A stretch of 64,000 nucleotides of DNA from Helianthus annuus. Taxonomy: Eukaryota > Streptophyta > Magnoliopsida > Asterales > Asteraceae. Under the pieces are notes generated by a model that did no database searches, was not told where the DNA came from, and was given only the letters and a program-made list of their open reading frames with translations. Positions within the stretch are counted from its first letter, which is position 1. The number at the start of each line of letters is the position of its first letter. Where the stretch lies: assembly GCF_002127325.2 (NCBI RefSeq), contig NC_035441.2, forward strand, positions 46,752,663-46,816,662, given 5' to 3'. Below are positions 61,804 through 64,000 of the stretch, in pieces. Made by a program: the position numbers and the translations under genes.

Positions 61804-63990
61804 TTACCAACTTGGGAGCTCCGGTAAGTCAGGTTTTTTCTCTTTGAAAAATATATCCACCCAAGCCTGACCTTCCTTGGGTGTAACATCCTCATCTTCT
61901 TCATCTTTGCTTTCAACGGACTTGTGAACACGTCTTTTAGAAGCATAAATATCTTTGACATTTTTGGCCTTACCATTCACCATTTGTCCAAATATATGTT
62001 TCACATTTCCGTTGAAAGTCTTTTCAACATCAAATTTCTTCTTGTCAGAATGAAATTGATTTGAAATTTCGACTTTTCCAACTTTCTTCATAAAATTTTC
62101 AGCACGCAAAGGTGGAAAATTTTCATCATTCATAGATGGAACTGATCTTTCAACCTTTTTCTCAACACGTGGCTCCTCTGATTTTGTGGAATCGGATTCA
62201 TCACCAGAATTGTTACTTGAACCTTTCACAACCCATTTTTGATTTTTTATATTTTCTTTTCTTTTCAAAGCGCTCTTTGAACATTCTCCCTTCTCAAAGG
62301 TTGAATTTTCAAACCCAGTAAACTTTCGGGTTTTCAGTTCAGTGTTATCCACAACTTTCTCTTTCAATTTACCAAAAACTTCCTGTTTTGGTTTGAACGT
62401 CTTCGGACAGTCCGTAGCAACATGACCAACAGTTTTACACTGAAAACAGGTTCTGGTTTCTATCTTCTTTGAAACAACATTCTTCTTCATGTCCTCTTGC
62501 TTCTTCGCAAGGAATTCTTGATTCGTCTGCTTTCTGAATGCTTGTTCTTTCTCAGCCTCTGTCGTTTTCCCTGAAACAAACACAGTTTTTGGTTTATAAA
62601 CTTTTTCATTTTTATAATTTTTTGGTTGATTGAAACGTAATCCTTTCTTTTTGAAATTACGATTACGGTTTGGTTTCTTTTGGAAACTATAACCACAATT
62701 GTAACCCATTTTCTTGTTAATTCTTTGTTGTTCTCTTGAAGTGTATTGTTTAGGTTTTCCGATAAGATTTAAATCTTTTATTTCAGAAATATTAATTTCC
62801 GTAATTTTGAAAACCTTTTGAATCATTTCAAATCTGACACTTCTTATTGGAAAAGCTTCATCAGAATATAATTTGTCAGAATCTTTCAAAGTATATGCCA
62901 CTTTGAATGATTCATCATTCAAATTAGATTTCGATAGCAAAAACTCTTTATCATAAACCCGTTTGTCCTTTTTGATTGTTGACTTTGACACATCGGACTC
63001 AGACTTTGACTTGGATTTGAACTCCGGTTTTGACTCCTCACAGTCATCTTTATCTAACACCTGATCGACCATACTTTTTATCAACTTTGACTCATGATCA
63101 GTGTCGGATGACGTGTACGTGACATCAATATTTTCTGGCAAGTTATCTGACTGCCCAGACTCCCATTGTAAGTTAATTGCCTTTTTGACTCTCTCGGAAT
63201 TTAGATTTTGAGGTGAATATCCATTTTCAACCGGGGGCGGACATTTGTGAAAGACAACACTTGGTTTCTTACCAGAAATCATCGCTTTATCTCCATCTTC
63301 TGTCACGGATTTCTCTTCTTCCGAAATCTTCACTCCTTCAAATGTCTTCAACTCCTCCATGATCGGATAAATCCTGTCAACAACAAAAGTAGAACATGAG
63401 TAACTATGCAATAAATTGCTAACTCTCTCAGTTTCTATTTTCTTGTGTTGCCAGCTTCAGTTCCAGATCAGCACATTTCTTTATGTAAAAGTTGACATCA
63501 TCAAGCTGCCTTATGTAAGCTCCTTTGAGTGTGTTCATTGCTACAGCTTGTTCACTGTTTGACTCAGTGTATTTGTTGATCTCTCTGTTCATTGTATCAT
63601 ATGATTATTTTAATCTGTTTATGTTATGTAGCAATTCATTGTTCTGTGTGATTAAAGAATCACAGTTTAAACACTTTTCTGGAACTTTGACTGGTTTAGC
63701 ATCAACTTTGATCTCGAATTCTGGAACGTCTTTGACTGTTCTGTTTGATTGGAAAAATTCATTTCTTCTCTTTCTCTCAGCTTCAGCCTCAGCTTTTAGC
63801 CTTTCCTCTTCTTCTTCCTCCTCTTCAATCTGTCTCTGTCTTTCTTCTGCAGCTTCCATGACTTTTCTGCCCATTTCAGATCGTAAGCATTAGCAATGAA
63901 AGCTTTAGCCTTTGACGTCCCTTTTGACATCTCTTTGTTCATTAATTCTTGATCTGGGCAAAAATTGTCCCAATTGAAACCTTCAGCCAA
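61804..63990 (-). pseudogene. gag: SIRE-type Gag of K
   Basis: Open pieces 63796-63990 (FIANAYDLKWAEK), 63605-63874 (a Glu/Lys/Arg coiled coil, then CLNCDSLITQNNELLHNINRLK) and 61804-63411 (535 codons). Breaks: frameshift near 63870, in-frame TAA at 63605-63607, frameshift near 63440 before SYSCSTFVVDRIYPI. The large piece has acidic and basic stretches, YSDEAFPIRSVRFEMIQKVFKITEIN, a Lys-rich region and one knuckle, CFQCKTVGHVATDC. It stops after LPELPSW. Nothing of the protease or integrase follows. Confidence 0.75.
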
Positions 63991-64000
63991 TTTTTCATCA

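Larger units (their letters stand above)
59372..64000 (-). mobile_element. Element K: SIRE/Maximus-like Ty1/copia derivative without pol
   Basis: Minus orientation. From the right: a CCHC-containing gag (61804-63990), a non-coding stretch with repeated PPT-like tracts, and a 3' LTR whose minus-strand start is TGTTGGTGCATCC. The 5' LTR would lie right of the window. Between gag and the 3' end I find no integrase, RT or RNase H on any frame, where about 3.5 kb of pol is expected. So this is a pol-deleted derivative, or a natural gag-only form. Confidence 0.7.

Overview
The window is plant nuclear DNA, almost certainly from a eudicot and probably from Asteraceae. That reading rests on the mix of LTR retrotransposon lineages: Tat-clade Ty3/gypsy with a second RNase H, Tekay-type chromovirus, Athila, and a SIRE/Maximus-type Ty1/copia gag. 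I see no host gene, no rRNA or tRNA gene and no prokaryotic feature. The family assignment is solid; the Asteraceae call is inference from family resemblance only.

Everything here is LTR retrotransposon, nested up to five deep. I label the elements by letter. An Athila element J (minus strand, 52745-59371) is interrupted in its integrase by Tat-type element F (minus, pieces between 4209 and 52744). F is interrupted by I (5' LTR plus gag at 2279-4208, itself cut by H at 1-2278), by A (5380-16141), by G (Tekay, 16703-24099) and by E (a 3-kb solo LTR, pieces at 24551-25829 and 46213-47966). E is interrupted by D (25830-46207), and D is interrupted in its 3' LTR by C (26226-36997). A Ty1/copia-type element K (59372-64000) adjoins or interrupts the Athila LTR. 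Five complete insertions are fixed by matching 5-bp target duplications that I read at both ends: A ATTGC, G CTATT, C ATGTC, D AAGTG, E AGGTC.

A and C are young sister copies of about 10.8 kb. Each runs LTR (about 718 bp), tRNA-Lys-type PBS, gag-protease, an in-frame UAG, pol (RT, degenerate RNase H, archaeal-type RNase H, integrase), a minisatellite, then an antisense four-exon gene with its own TATA box, PPT and LTR. C looks intact; A has one nonsense codon in pol. D, F, H and I are older relatives of a second Tat family with the same plan.

Three properties of the Tat elements stand out. First, the antisense gene keeps three intron positions and phases between the two families. Second, both families are saturated with the 5-mer ATCCT/AGGAT in coding and non-coding DNA alike, expanded to GGATCCT in A/C and to TATCCTG/CAGGATAT in D/F/H/I. 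Third, gag and pol are separated by UAG followed by CAA UUA in all four copies where the junction is visible, which is the leaky-stop context known from tobamoviruses. A motif-saturated element that also encodes a predicted nuclear antisense protein is the best candidate here for an undescribed system.
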